In this document: positions 12,874-12,874 of the stretch, in pieces
Layout of the letters: each line of letters begins with the position of its first letter
How positions within the stretch are numbered: position 1 is the first letter of the stretch
NCBI GenBank assembly: GCA_016929775.1
Contig: JAFGIE010000139.1
Coordinates: 1-12,874 of the forward strand
Direction of reading: 5' to 3'
Source of the DNA: Anaerolineae bacterium
GTDB taxonomy: Bacteria > Chloroflexota > Anaerolineae > JAFGEY01
Length of the DNA stretch: 12,874 nt
Notes under the pieces: generated by a model
What the model saw: the letters and a program-made list of their open reading frames with translations, nothing else
What the model was told of the DNA's origin: nothing
Databases searched by the model: none
Position numbers and translations under genes: made by a program

Positions 12874-12874
12874 C

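Overview
This 12.9 kb window is gene-dense, GC-rich bacterial chromosome with no sign of a phage, insertion sequence or CRISPR array. The gene set suggests a member of the Chloroflexota: a B12-type radical SAM protein next to its DUF2344 partner, a short SecG, a DUF2142-like membrane glycosyltransferase, and a membrane-anchored family-5 solute-binding protein directly after secG. That assignment is an inference from gene content and was not checked against any database. The longest stretch without a gene is about 205 bases (8359-8562), and it holds a promoter and a leader.

Left part, + strand (1-3328): the 3' end of a TIGR03960-type radical SAM gene overlaps a DUF2344/TIGR03936 gene by 4 bases. 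Four bases later comes a secreted or anchored subtilase. The three genes look translationally coupled. The subtilase is the most unusual gene here: its catalytic domain follows the signal segment almost directly, and a domain resembling a subtilase propeptide sits at the C-terminus.

Centre, - strand (3338-8497): a probable five-gene unit is read in the order ftsK/spoIIIE, DUF72, yebC, ruvC, ruvA. It starts from a near-consensus promoter (TAGACA-N17-TATAAT) and has a leader of about 140 nt containing a perfect 8-bp inverted repeat. It combines chromosome segregation (FtsK), Holliday-junction processing (RuvC, RuvA) and YebC; ruvB is absent. RuvA and the subtilase converge with only 9 bases between their stop codons.

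Right part: trmO and a DUF2142/GT-C-like membrane protein form a second - strand unit (8563-10515). It has its own promoter, back-to-back with the secG promoter. On the + strand follow secG, a strong intrinsic terminator or attenuator, and an anchored peptide-type solute-binding protein. The window ends with a tRNA-Leu(CAG) whose promoter is embedded in the end of the solute-binding-protein gene.
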